Below, piece by piece: positions 1-6,589 of a stretch of 6,589 bases of DNA (within the stretch, counting starts at the first letter, position 1; each line of letters opens with the position of its first letter). The position numbers and the translations under genes are program-made. Source of the stretch: an uncultured Collinsella sp. (GTDB lineage: Bacteria; Actinomycetota; Coriobacteriia; Coriobacteriales; Coriobacteriaceae); the NCBI GenBank assembly GCA_900541285.1, contig UQJA01000106.1:1-6589 (forward strand). Reading direction: 5' to 3'. Under the pieces are notes generated by a model, which was not told the origin of the DNA, did no database searches, and was given only the letters and a program-made list of their open reading frames with translations.

Positions 1-52
1 GCAATCGCAAGAAGATGATGGGGCGGAATGTCAATCCTGGTCTAACAGAGCC

Positions 53-86
53 TTAAATAATCATTGGGTGCCGAATGATTATTTAA
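53..86. repeat. Perfect 13-bp AT-rich inverted repeat
   Basis: The arms TTAAATAATCATT (53-65) and AATGATTATTTAA (74-86) are exact reverse complements around an 8-nt loop. An outer pair, GCGGAATG (about 23-30) and CATTCCGC (105-112), encloses it, so 23-112 could fold as a nested stem. There is no T-run after either arm, and the stem is AT-rich, so a standard intrinsic terminator is unlikely. It lies about 115 bases before the M24 start and upstream of the proposed promoter. It could be an operator, a transcript end for an unseen upstream gene, or part of a genus-specific intergenic repeat. The symmetry is certain and the role is not known. Confidence 0.7.
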
Positions 87-132
87 TCCCCGTCCCAGAA
101 AAATCATTCCGCAAGTTTTACGCAGCTAAAAT

Positions 133-149
133 AGCCCCGTCCCAAATTG
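133..149 (+). repeat. Intergenic direct repeat, copy 1
   Basis: AGCCCCGTCCCAAATTG is repeated exactly at 1531-1547. Similarity extends upstream as GCAGCTAAAAT here against GCAGCCAAA there, with a 2-nt length difference. The core CCCCGTCCCA also occurs at 88-97, directly after the AT-rich inverted repeat. All three copies are intergenic and on the same strand. A dispersed intergenic repeat family is the likely explanation. Confidence 0.6.
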
Positions 150-174
150 ACTACCCTGGCATTGGGGATACCAT
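147..174 (+). promoter_or_regulatory. Possible sigma-70 type promoter of the M24 peptidase gene
   Basis: TTGACT (147-152) matches the -35 consensus at five of six positions. It is followed after 16 bases by TACCAT (169-174), which matches the -10 consensus at four of six. This would place transcription start near 181 and give a leader of about 20 bases that includes the ribosome binding site. The -35 overlaps the end of the 133-149 repeat. No operator is evident besides the inverted repeat upstream at 53-86. Confidence 0.35.
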
Positions 175-190
175 GGTGGCACCCTAGCGA

Positions 191-195
191 AAGGA
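191..195 (+). promoter_or_regulatory. Ribosome binding site of the M24 peptidase gene
   Basis: AAGGA lies six bases before the ATG at 202. This fixes that start over the ATG at 198, which runs into TGA after a few codons in another frame. Confidence 0.7.
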
Positions 196-201
196 CGATG
201 T

Positions 202-1290
202 ATGGCACATGTCGATGACCAGCGTGTGGCGCGCGTTATCGATGCACTCGAGGCTCAGCACCCCGGCGCGCAGCTGCTCGTAAACGACCCGTGGTCGATC
301 TATTACCTGACCGGCTTTTATGCCGATATGTTCGAGCGTTTTTGTGGCGTGCTGCTCGCGCGCGGTGCCGAGCCGGTGATCTTAGTCAACGCCCTGCACC
401 AGCTGCCAGAGTATGACAATGCGCGCGTCGCCTATCACACCGACACCGACGTCGTGGCCGACGCCATCGTTCGCGAAGTCAATCCGACCAAACCGCTCGG
501 CATCGACACCGTCATGCGTTCCGGCTTTTTGATGCCGCTCATAGAGCGCCACGCCGCCAGTGAGTTTTTCCTGGGCGACTTTGCCGTCACCGCTGCACGC
601 ACCTACAAGGATGCCGCCGAGCAGAAGCTCATGCGCGCGTCCTCGGCCGCTAACGATGCCGTGATGGCCGACGTCATCAAGCTCGTCCATGAAGGCGTGA
701 CGGAGCGCGAAATTGCCGACCAGATGCTCAGTCTGTATCGCAAGCACGGCTGCGAGGACTTTAGCTTTCCGCCAATCGTGAGCTTTGGCGCCAACGCCGG
801 CGACCCGCACCACGAGCCCGACGACACGGTACTCAAGCGTGGCGACGTGGTGCTGTTCGACATTGGCGGACGTCGCTGCAACTATTGCTCGGACATGACG
901 CGCACGTTCTTTTGGGGCGAGCCGGACGAGGAGACCGCGCGCATCTACGACATCGTGCGCCACGCCAACGAGGCCGCCGAGGCGCTCATCGCACCGGGCG
1001 TTCGCATGTGCGACCTGGACCGCGCCGCGCGCGACGTGATCGAGGACGCAGGCTACGGCAAGTACTTCACGCATCGCCTGGGCCACTCGATCGGCCTGCA
1101 GGACCACGAGCCGGGCGACGTCTCGCTGGTCAACGAGCAGGTCGTAGAGCCAGGCATGACGTTCTCCATCGAACCGGGCATCTACCTCCCCGGCCGCACC
1201 GGAGTCCGCATCGAGGACTTGGCCCTGGTCACCGAGTCCGGCGTCGAGATTCTCAACGCCTACCCCCACGATCCGATCCGCCTAGACTAG
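202..1290 (+). CDS. M24B-family Xaa-Pro dipeptidase/aminopeptidase
   Basis: A predicted cytoplasmic dinuclear-metal peptidase of 362 residues that would remove residues preceding proline in peptides (PepQ/PepP/YpdF-like). Residues about 8-130 look like the creatinase-type N-terminal domain, and 140-355 form the pita-bread catalytic domain. All five expected metal ligands are visible: D220 (FDIGG), D231 (SDMTRT), H295 (HRLGHSIG), E324 (SIEPGIY) and E338 (VRIEDL). Candidate substrate-site histidines are H204 (DPHHEP) and H302 (QDHEPGD). There is no signal peptide or membrane segment, and the length is typical of single-subunit bacterial members. An AAGGA site supports the start. It is transcribed alone toward folC and ends about 80 bases before a good intrinsic terminator. 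The exact specificity (dipeptidase or aminopeptidase) cannot be decided from sequence, so no gene symbol is given. Confidence 0.9.
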   Translation: MAHVDDQRVARVIDALEAQHPGAQLLVNDPWSIYYLTGFYADMFERFCGVLLARGAEPVILVNALHQLPEYDNARVAYHTDTDVVADAIVREVNPTKPLGIDTVMRSGFLMPLIERHAASEFFLGDFAVTAARTYKDAAEQKLMRASSAANDAVMADVIKLVHEGVTEREIADQMLSLYRKHGCEDFSFPPIVSFGANAGDPHHEPDDTVLKRGDVVLFDIGGRRCNYCSDMTRTFFWGEPDEETARIYDIVRHANEAAEALIAPGVRMCDLDRAARDVIEDAGYGKYFTHRLGHSIGLQDHEPGDVSLVNEQVVEPGMTFSIEPGIYLPGRTGVRIEDLALVTESGVEILNAYPHDPIRLD

Positions 1291-1293
1291 GCA

Positions 1294-1324
1294 ATGCGGC
1301 AAAGGGGCAGCCCCTTTGCCGCAT
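1294..1324. repeat. 15-bp perfect hairpin just after the M24 stop codon
   Basis: ATGCGGCAAAGGGGC (1294-1308) is followed, after one base, by its exact reverse complement (1310-1324). In RNA the loop would open to about three to five bases. It begins four bases after the TAG stop. No T-run follows on either strand, so it is not a canonical intrinsic terminator. It could protect the transcript 3' end or help termination with the real terminator downstream. Confidence 0.75.
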
Positions 1325-1338
1325 CCTGCCAACGCTTC

Positions 1339-1497
1339 GCCACGAAAGCGGGCTATCTACTACGTTTAACCCGCATGGGTCGACCATGCGGGTCTTTTTT
1401 GAAAATGGCAAGCCATCTACCTGCGGTTTTGATTTCACAATTCTCGGTATGGTCGGAGGTTACCGGTCAAACGTAGTAAATAGGCCCATTTCGTGGC
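1339..1497. repeat. Imperfect inverted repeat with about 33-nt arms enclosing the terminator
   Basis: The left arm (1339-1371) and right arm (1465-1497) are reverse complements at about 28 of 33 positions, by hand count. Pairing may extend outward through CGCTT with a one-base gap. Read outward as protein, both arms give ATKxxYLLRLT, which shows two diverged copies of one sequence in opposite orientation. About 93 bases separate them, including the terminator hairpin. It may be a small palindromic or MITE-like element, but I see no transposase and no clear target duplication. Confidence 0.6.
1369..1400 (+). terminator. Intrinsic terminator of the M24 peptidase gene
   Basis: The stem ACCCGCATGG (1369-1378) pairs exactly with CCATGCGGGT (1384-1393) around a five-base loop. 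A C and six T residues (1395-1400) follow on the plus strand. The stem is GC-rich, and the site lies about 80 bases past the peptidase stop codon. No comparable T-run follows on the minus strand, so it serves plus-strand transcription only. Confidence 0.8.
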
Positions 1498-1530
1498 AAG
1501 CGAGTCAACTCGGGACACAGGGCAGCCAAA

Positions 1531-1547
1531 AGCCCCGTCCCAAATTG
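1531..1547 (+). repeat. Intergenic direct repeat, copy 2
   Basis: Exact second copy of AGCCCCGTCCCAAATTG, first seen at 133-149, in the same orientation. It lies between the larger inverted repeat and the folC-proximal hairpin. The two copies therefore flank the M24 gene with its promoter and terminator. Confidence 0.6.
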
Positions 1548-1557
1548 CCTGCTTTTG

Positions 1558-1624
1558 AGTTGCGGTGATATACGGACTGTTTGAGGCTTCTGGCTTGTAA
1601 AACAGTCCGTATTTCACCGCAACT
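1558..1624. repeat. Long hairpin downstream of folC, 25-nt arms with one mismatch
   Basis: Bases 1558-1582 pair with 1600-1624 with a single mismatch (A1570 against T1613 in the centre), around a 17-base loop. It lies 15 bases beyond the folC stop codon and would be in the 3' end of the folC transcript. Neither side carries a T-run, so it is not a textbook intrinsic terminator. It may still end or stabilise the folC message, or be a palindromic repeat element. The near-perfect pairing over 25 bases is unlikely to be chance. Confidence 0.75.
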
Positions 1625-1638
1625 GATGAGGGGATGGG

Positions 1639-2997
1639 TTAGCGCAGCAGGCCGGCTACTTCGCCGGCTAGGGTGATGGTGCCGGCGGCTACGAAAGGCT
1701 CGTCTGCGGCATCGAAAGCCGCGAGGGCCTCGGACACGCTGGGGTACACGCCCGCCAGCTTGTCAGCGTCCACCAAGGCAGCGAGCTCCTCTGCCGGCAG
1801 GGCGCGATCGGAATCGGTCTGCGTCACGACCACACGGGGGAAGGCCGGAACAAGCACGTCGACGATGCCCGCCACGTCCTTGTCAGCCAACGCCGCGCAC
1901 AGCAGCGTGGGGCGATTCTCTACGCACGGATCAATCTCGTCCAGCGCGCTCACAAAGTTCTCGCAGCTCTGGGGGTTATGGCAGGCATCGATCAGCTTAA
2001 GCGGATTGGTCCCCAGCACATCAAAACGACCCGGCGTGGGGCAGCCCATAAGCGACGCATCGAGCTTGTCATGATCGAGCTCGTGACCCAGATACCCCTC
2101 GCAAAGCATAATCGCGCACGCAGCATTCTGCGGCTGATACGCTGGCTTAACCATGCTCGACGTATAGATCGCACGCGGCGTGGTGCAGCTAAACTCAACC
2201 GTATCGCCCACGTGCTCCGGCACCTTGGTCGTGGCATGGTTCACCACCAGCGGCACAATGCCGCACGCGCGGCAACGGGAATCCATCACGCACTGAACGC
2301 TCGACTCGTGCGTACCCTCACCCAGCACAACCAGACGTCCGGGTTTGATGACCGCGGCCTTCTCCCCCGCAATGGCCTCAAGCGTGTCGCCCAAAATGCG
2401 TGTATGGTCGAATCCAATGCCCGTAATGGCGACGGCCAAGGGATCGGTCGCACTCGTAGCATCCCAACGCCCGCCCATGCCGACCTCAAGCACGGCAACA
2501 TCCACCGCGGCCTCGGCAAACACTACAAGTGCGGCAGCCGTCAGCAGGTCAAACGGCGTGATGGAATAGGCACGCTCCCCCGCCGCCAAGCGATGAGCAT
2601 TCACACGACGCCCCGCCTCAACGGCAGCAGAAACGCCACGGGCAAACGCCTCGTCACTCACAACGCACCCATCAACCTCCATGCGCTCGGGATAACGCAC
2701 CAGCTGCGGAGACGTATACAGCGCCGTCTTGAGCCCCTCGCCACGCAAGATAGCAGCCGAGAAACGCGTCGTAGAAGTCTTACCATTCGTACCGGCAACC
2801 TGAATGCAATCGAAATACTCATCGGGACGCCCCAACTCATCGAGCATATCGACAACCGTCTCGAGCAGAGGCCCAGCATCCCCAGAAATCCGCCCCGTAT
2901 CAGCAGCAAGTCCCACAGCCTCACCAAACGAAAGCAAATCAAACTCAAAAGGAACGGTATACAAGCCAGAACGCTTAGGCATTTTCAGAACCGCCAT
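1639..2997 (-). CDS. folC: Folylpolyglutamate synthase / dihydrofolate synthase
   Basis: An ATP-dependent cytoplasmic Mur-ligase-type enzyme of 452 residues. It adds glutamate to reduced folates, and in many bacteria also to dihydropteroate. Visible motifs in order: P-loop GTNGKTS (69-75); SPQL and YPERM (96-106), the folate-site region; EVGMGGRWDATS (171-182); GFDHTRILG and GEKAA (195-215), metal and ATP contacts; TPGRFDVLG (321-329); and DACHNP (337-342), near the interdomain ATP site. The last motif is usually DGAHNP, so two small residues differ. The C-terminal glutamate-ligase domain runs from about 320 to the end. The start chosen gives MAVLKMPKR, but no Shine-Dalgarno site is seen before it. 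An internal ATG at codon 6 is an alternative. It lies 231 bases downstream of valS on the same strand. Whether it is bifunctional cannot be told here. Confidence 0.93.
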   Translation of the reverse strand: MAVLKMPKRSGLYTVPFEFDLLSFGEAVGLAADTGRISGDAGPLLETVVDMLDELGRPDEYFDCIQVAGTNGKTSTTRFSAAILRGEGLKTALYTSPQLVRYPERMEVDGCVVSDEAFARGVSAAVEAGRRVNAHRLAAGERAYSITPFDLLTAAALVVFAEAAVDVAVLEVGMGGRWDATSATDPLAVAITGIGFDHTRILGDTLEAIAGEKAAVIKPGRLVVLGEGTHESSVQCVMDSRCRACGIVPLVVNHATTKVPEHVGDTVEFSCTTPRAIYTSSMVKPAYQPQNAACAIMLCEGYLGHELDHDKLDASLMGCPTPGRFDVLGTNPLKLIDACHNPQSCENFVSALDEIDPCVENRPTLLCAALADKDVAGIVDVLVPAFPRVVVTQTDSDRALPAEELAALVDADKLAGVYPSVSEALAAFDAADEPFVAAGTITLAGEVAGLLR

Positions 2998-3014
2998 TCA
3001 TAGAAAAATAAAAC

Positions 3015-3043
3015 AGTATAGGTTGAGGATAGTTAGCGAAAAC
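3015..3043 (-). promoter_or_regulatory. Possible folC promoter with a very short leader
   Basis: On the minus strand TATACT (3020 to 3015) is a good -10 match. A weak -35 (GTTTTC or TTTTCG, about 3043 to 3037) lies 16-17 bases upstream. Transcription would start near 3008, leaving roughly 11 bases before the folC ATG. This would fit the absence of a ribosome binding site. The -35 overlaps the foot of the long stem-loop at 3036-3140. Confidence 0.35.
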
Positions 3044-3140
3044 GCCTCTGATGAGCCAAGGTGCCGTGAAACAAGGGCGCATAGGGCTTATGCCCATGCG
3101 CCCGAAGTTGAACGGCAGATTGGCCATCAGAGGCGTTTGC
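3036..3140 (-). terminator. Long near-palindromic stem-loop between valS and folC, probable valS terminator
   Basis: Three nested helices can be drawn. The outer one pairs 3040-3059 with 3120-3138, 19 pairs with one bulged base. A middle one pairs TGCCGT (3062-3067) with ACGGCA (3112-3117), optionally extended by CAA/TTG. The inner one pairs GGGCGCAT-a-GGGC (3075-3087) with GCCCATGCGCCC (3092-3103), 12 pairs with one bulge and a TTAT loop. Read on the minus strand the outer stem ends in GTTTTCG, a short T-run, with a matching A-run on the other side. This suits a weak, perhaps bidirectional, terminator or attenuator. A palindromic repeat element is the alternative. The structure is clear, while its function is inferred from position. 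Confidence 0.55.
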
Positions 3141-3153
3141 AGCGTCGAGCCAG

Positions 3154-3175
3154 CCGCCGTTCGTTAGAACGGCGG
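3154..3175 (-). repeat. 9-bp perfect hairpin downstream of valS
   Basis: CCGCCGTTC (3154-3162) and GAACGGCGG (3167-3175) pair exactly around a GTTA loop, about 53 bases past the valS stop codon. No T-run follows on the minus strand. It may stabilise the valS transcript end or work with the larger stem-loop that follows. Confidence 0.6.
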
Positions 3176-3228
3176 AATAGGTGTCCGCAGTAGCGAGCAA
3201 TGCCCCAAACCGCGTCCCCCAGTACCGT

Positions 3229-5925
<2,697 letters not shown>

Positions 5926-6030
5926 ATCGGATAAATTTTATTACGTTGAACTTCTTCGCCCGCTTTCCGCTTCCGCAAACACCGGCTCTACCGGCCTCCG
6001 CAGATTCGAAAACGTTTGTCAGGCAAGATG

Positions 6031-6038
6031 CAAAGTTA
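6031..6038 (-). promoter_or_regulatory. Bacteroidales -7 motif, candidate valS promoter
   Basis: On the minus strand TAACTTTG fits the TAnnTTTG consensus of Bacteroidales housekeeping promoters. It lies about 105 bases before the valS ATG. I do not find a TTTG at the expected -33 spacing, so the promoter is only half supported. Confidence 0.4.
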
Positions 6039-6149
6039 TAATTTTTCCGGTAAAAGTACGCTTTTTTCACCGCGTTCCCGCTCTTCGCTCCGATTTTTCG
6101 TCCGCCGATGAAAAAAGAGAACCCCGCCGTCCATTTTCCGCCCGCAAAA

Positions 6150-6177
6150 TTTGGAGGGGGGGGGTGTCCTAAATTTG
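6150..6177 (+). promoter_or_regulatory. Bacteroidales-type promoter of the secreted-protein gene, with a nine-G tract in the spacer
   Basis: TAAATTTG (6170-6177) is an exact fit to the TAnnTTTG -7 element, about 30 bases before the ATG at 6207. A TTTG (6150-6153) could be the -33 element, but the spacer is 16 bases where 19-21 is usual. Nine consecutive G residues (6156-6164) occupy most of the spacer. A change in tract length would therefore change promoter spacing. Confidence 0.5.
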
Positions 6178-6206
6178 TCCTCCGCAAACCATTTAACCCA
6201 AACTCT

Positions 6207-6589
6207 ATGCAACTCAAAACCCTCCTCGGCGCCGCACTGCTTCTGCTCGCCGGTGCAGCGCAGGCCCAAACGATTCCCGAAACGACGCCCGAACCCGAAT
6301 TCATCGGGGAGATCGTGACCGTGCGACCCGACGGCACGGTCGCCAAACTCGAAAAGCAATCCGTCCAGATGCGCACGCGAGCCAATGCGAGCGCCGTCAT
6401 CTTCGGTATCGGCAAGGCCAAGACGAAACTCATCATCGAAGGGCCGAAAGCCGGCGTGCGCCTGACGGCGGGCCAACCGGCCAGCTTCATCGTGCGCGCC
6501 GTCGACAACGCCACCGATCCCATGTCGATCATCAACGTCTTCCGCTTCGAAGCCAAGAAAGACAAGCGCATGGCCGAAATGGCCTCGGT
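6207..6589 (+). CDS. Secreted Bacteroidales-type protein of unknown function, 5' part only
   Basis: The frame is open from ATG 6207 to the window end, giving 127 residues with no stop. Residues 1-20 are a classical signal peptide: a lysine at position 4, a leucine/alanine-rich core and an AQA cleavage motif before Q21. An acidic, proline-rich stretch follows (21-31). Then comes a region resembling a conserved Bacteroidales family that I recall but cannot name. It contains FIGEIVTV, PDGTVAKLEKQ (41-51) and AVDNATDPMSIINVFRFE (98-115). The protein is exported to the periplasm or envelope. No lipobox cysteine is seen, so it is probably not a lipoprotein. The gene diverges from valS, has no Shine-Dalgarno site and follows a good TAnnTTTG element. 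Function cannot be inferred from this fragment. Confidence 0.75.
   Translation, partial: MQLKTLLGAALLLLAGAAQAQTIPETTPEPEFIGEIVTVRPDGTVAKLEKQSVQMRTRANASAVIFGIGKAKTKLIIEGPKAGVRLTAGQPASFIVRAVDNATDPMSIINVFRFEAKKDKRMAEMAS

Larger units (their letters stand above)
1291..1638. other. Convergent intergenic region rich in inverted repeats, no credible gene
   Basis: This 348-base gap lies between two converging genes. It holds a 15-bp hairpin (1294-1324), an intrinsic terminator (1369-1400) inside a larger imperfect inverted repeat (1339-1497), a CCCCGTCCCA-type direct repeat (1531-1547) and a long hairpin (1558-1624). Short open frames of about 60 codons on both strands cross these repeats. They have no supporting ribosome site and encode the same short peptide from both repeat arms, as expected of read-through repeat DNA. 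I see no RNA gene of a known class. Confidence 0.7.
5926..6206. other. Divergent Bacteroidales-type intergenic region
   Basis: This 281-base gap lies between valS (minus) and a secreted-protein gene (plus). It contains AT-rich patches, two TAnnTTTG-type -7 motifs facing away from each other and a nine-G tract. No Shine-Dalgarno sequence precedes either start codon. I see no gene or known RNA in it. Confidence 0.6.

Noticed and set aside
2..187. Open frame from the window edge to a TAG before the M24 gene
   Set aside because: It runs through the perfect inverted repeat and two CCCCGTCCCA repeats, shows no start in the window and has no family resemblance. A real C-terminus cannot be fully excluded without upstream sequence.
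382..1269. 295-codon open frame antisense to the M24 peptidase
   Set aside because: Shadow of a gene that shows all catalytic residues on the other strand.
885..1568. 227-codon plus-strand frame overlapping the peptidase and the intergenic repeats
   Set aside because: Out-of-frame shadow rich in arginine and proline that runs through a terminator and into repeat DNA.
1294..1617. Two small open frames of about 60 codons on opposite strands
   Set aside because: Both traverse the inverted repeats, share the same repeat-derived peptide and lack ribosome binding sites.
1978..3003. 341-codon open frame antisense to folC
   Set aside because: Arginine/histidine-rich shadow of the folC coding frame with no ribosome site or known domain.
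3036..3228. Folate-sensing (THF-type) riboswitch upstream of folC
   Set aside because: I could not match the known THF riboswitch consensus segments. The element is a simple elongated stem and most of it lies before the candidate promoter.

Overview
The window looks like two genomes joined inside one gene. Positions 1 to about 5790 read as a high-GC Gram-positive gut actinobacterium of the Coriobacteriia, most like Collinsella. This is inferred from recalled protein similarity, the codon use, the valS-folC neighbourhood and repeated CCCCGTCCCA intergenic elements. Positions from about 5790 to the end read as Bacteroidales, probably Alistipes-like. There the first ~47 codons of valS, AT-rich starts without a Shine-Dalgarno site, TAnnTTTG-type promoter motifs and a secreted Bacteroidales-type protein all point the same way. 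No database search was possible, so both assignments are provisional.

Layout. 1-201: intergenic, with a perfect 13-bp inverted repeat, copies of a CCCCGTCCCA repeat and a plausible promoter. 202-1290 (+): an M24-family Xaa-Pro dipeptidase/aminopeptidase with all five metal ligands. 1291-1638: a 348-bp convergent intergenic region with no credible gene, packed with inverted repeats and holding one good intrinsic terminator. 1639-2997 (-): folC, folylpolyglutamate/dihydrofolate synthase. 2998-3228: a spacer holding a long near-palindromic stem-loop, a second hairpin and a possible folC promoter. 3229-5925 (-): an intact valS reading frame that appears to be a Bacteroidales/Coriobacteriia hybrid, with the switch in the conserved segment around the HIGH motif. 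5926-6206: a divergent Bacteroidales-type intergenic region with a nine-G tract between promoter elements. 6207-6589 (+): the start of a secreted protein of unknown function, cut by the window end.

The three complete genes are housekeeping functions: peptide turnover, folate polyglutamylation and tRNA-Val charging. valS and folC lie in tandem on the minus strand, an order seen in many Gram-positive genomes, and the M24 gene converges on folC. I see no mobile-element genes, CRISPR array, tRNA or rRNA. The most important observation is the probable chimeric join within valS. The most structured non-coding DNA is the set of inverted repeats between the actinobacterial genes.
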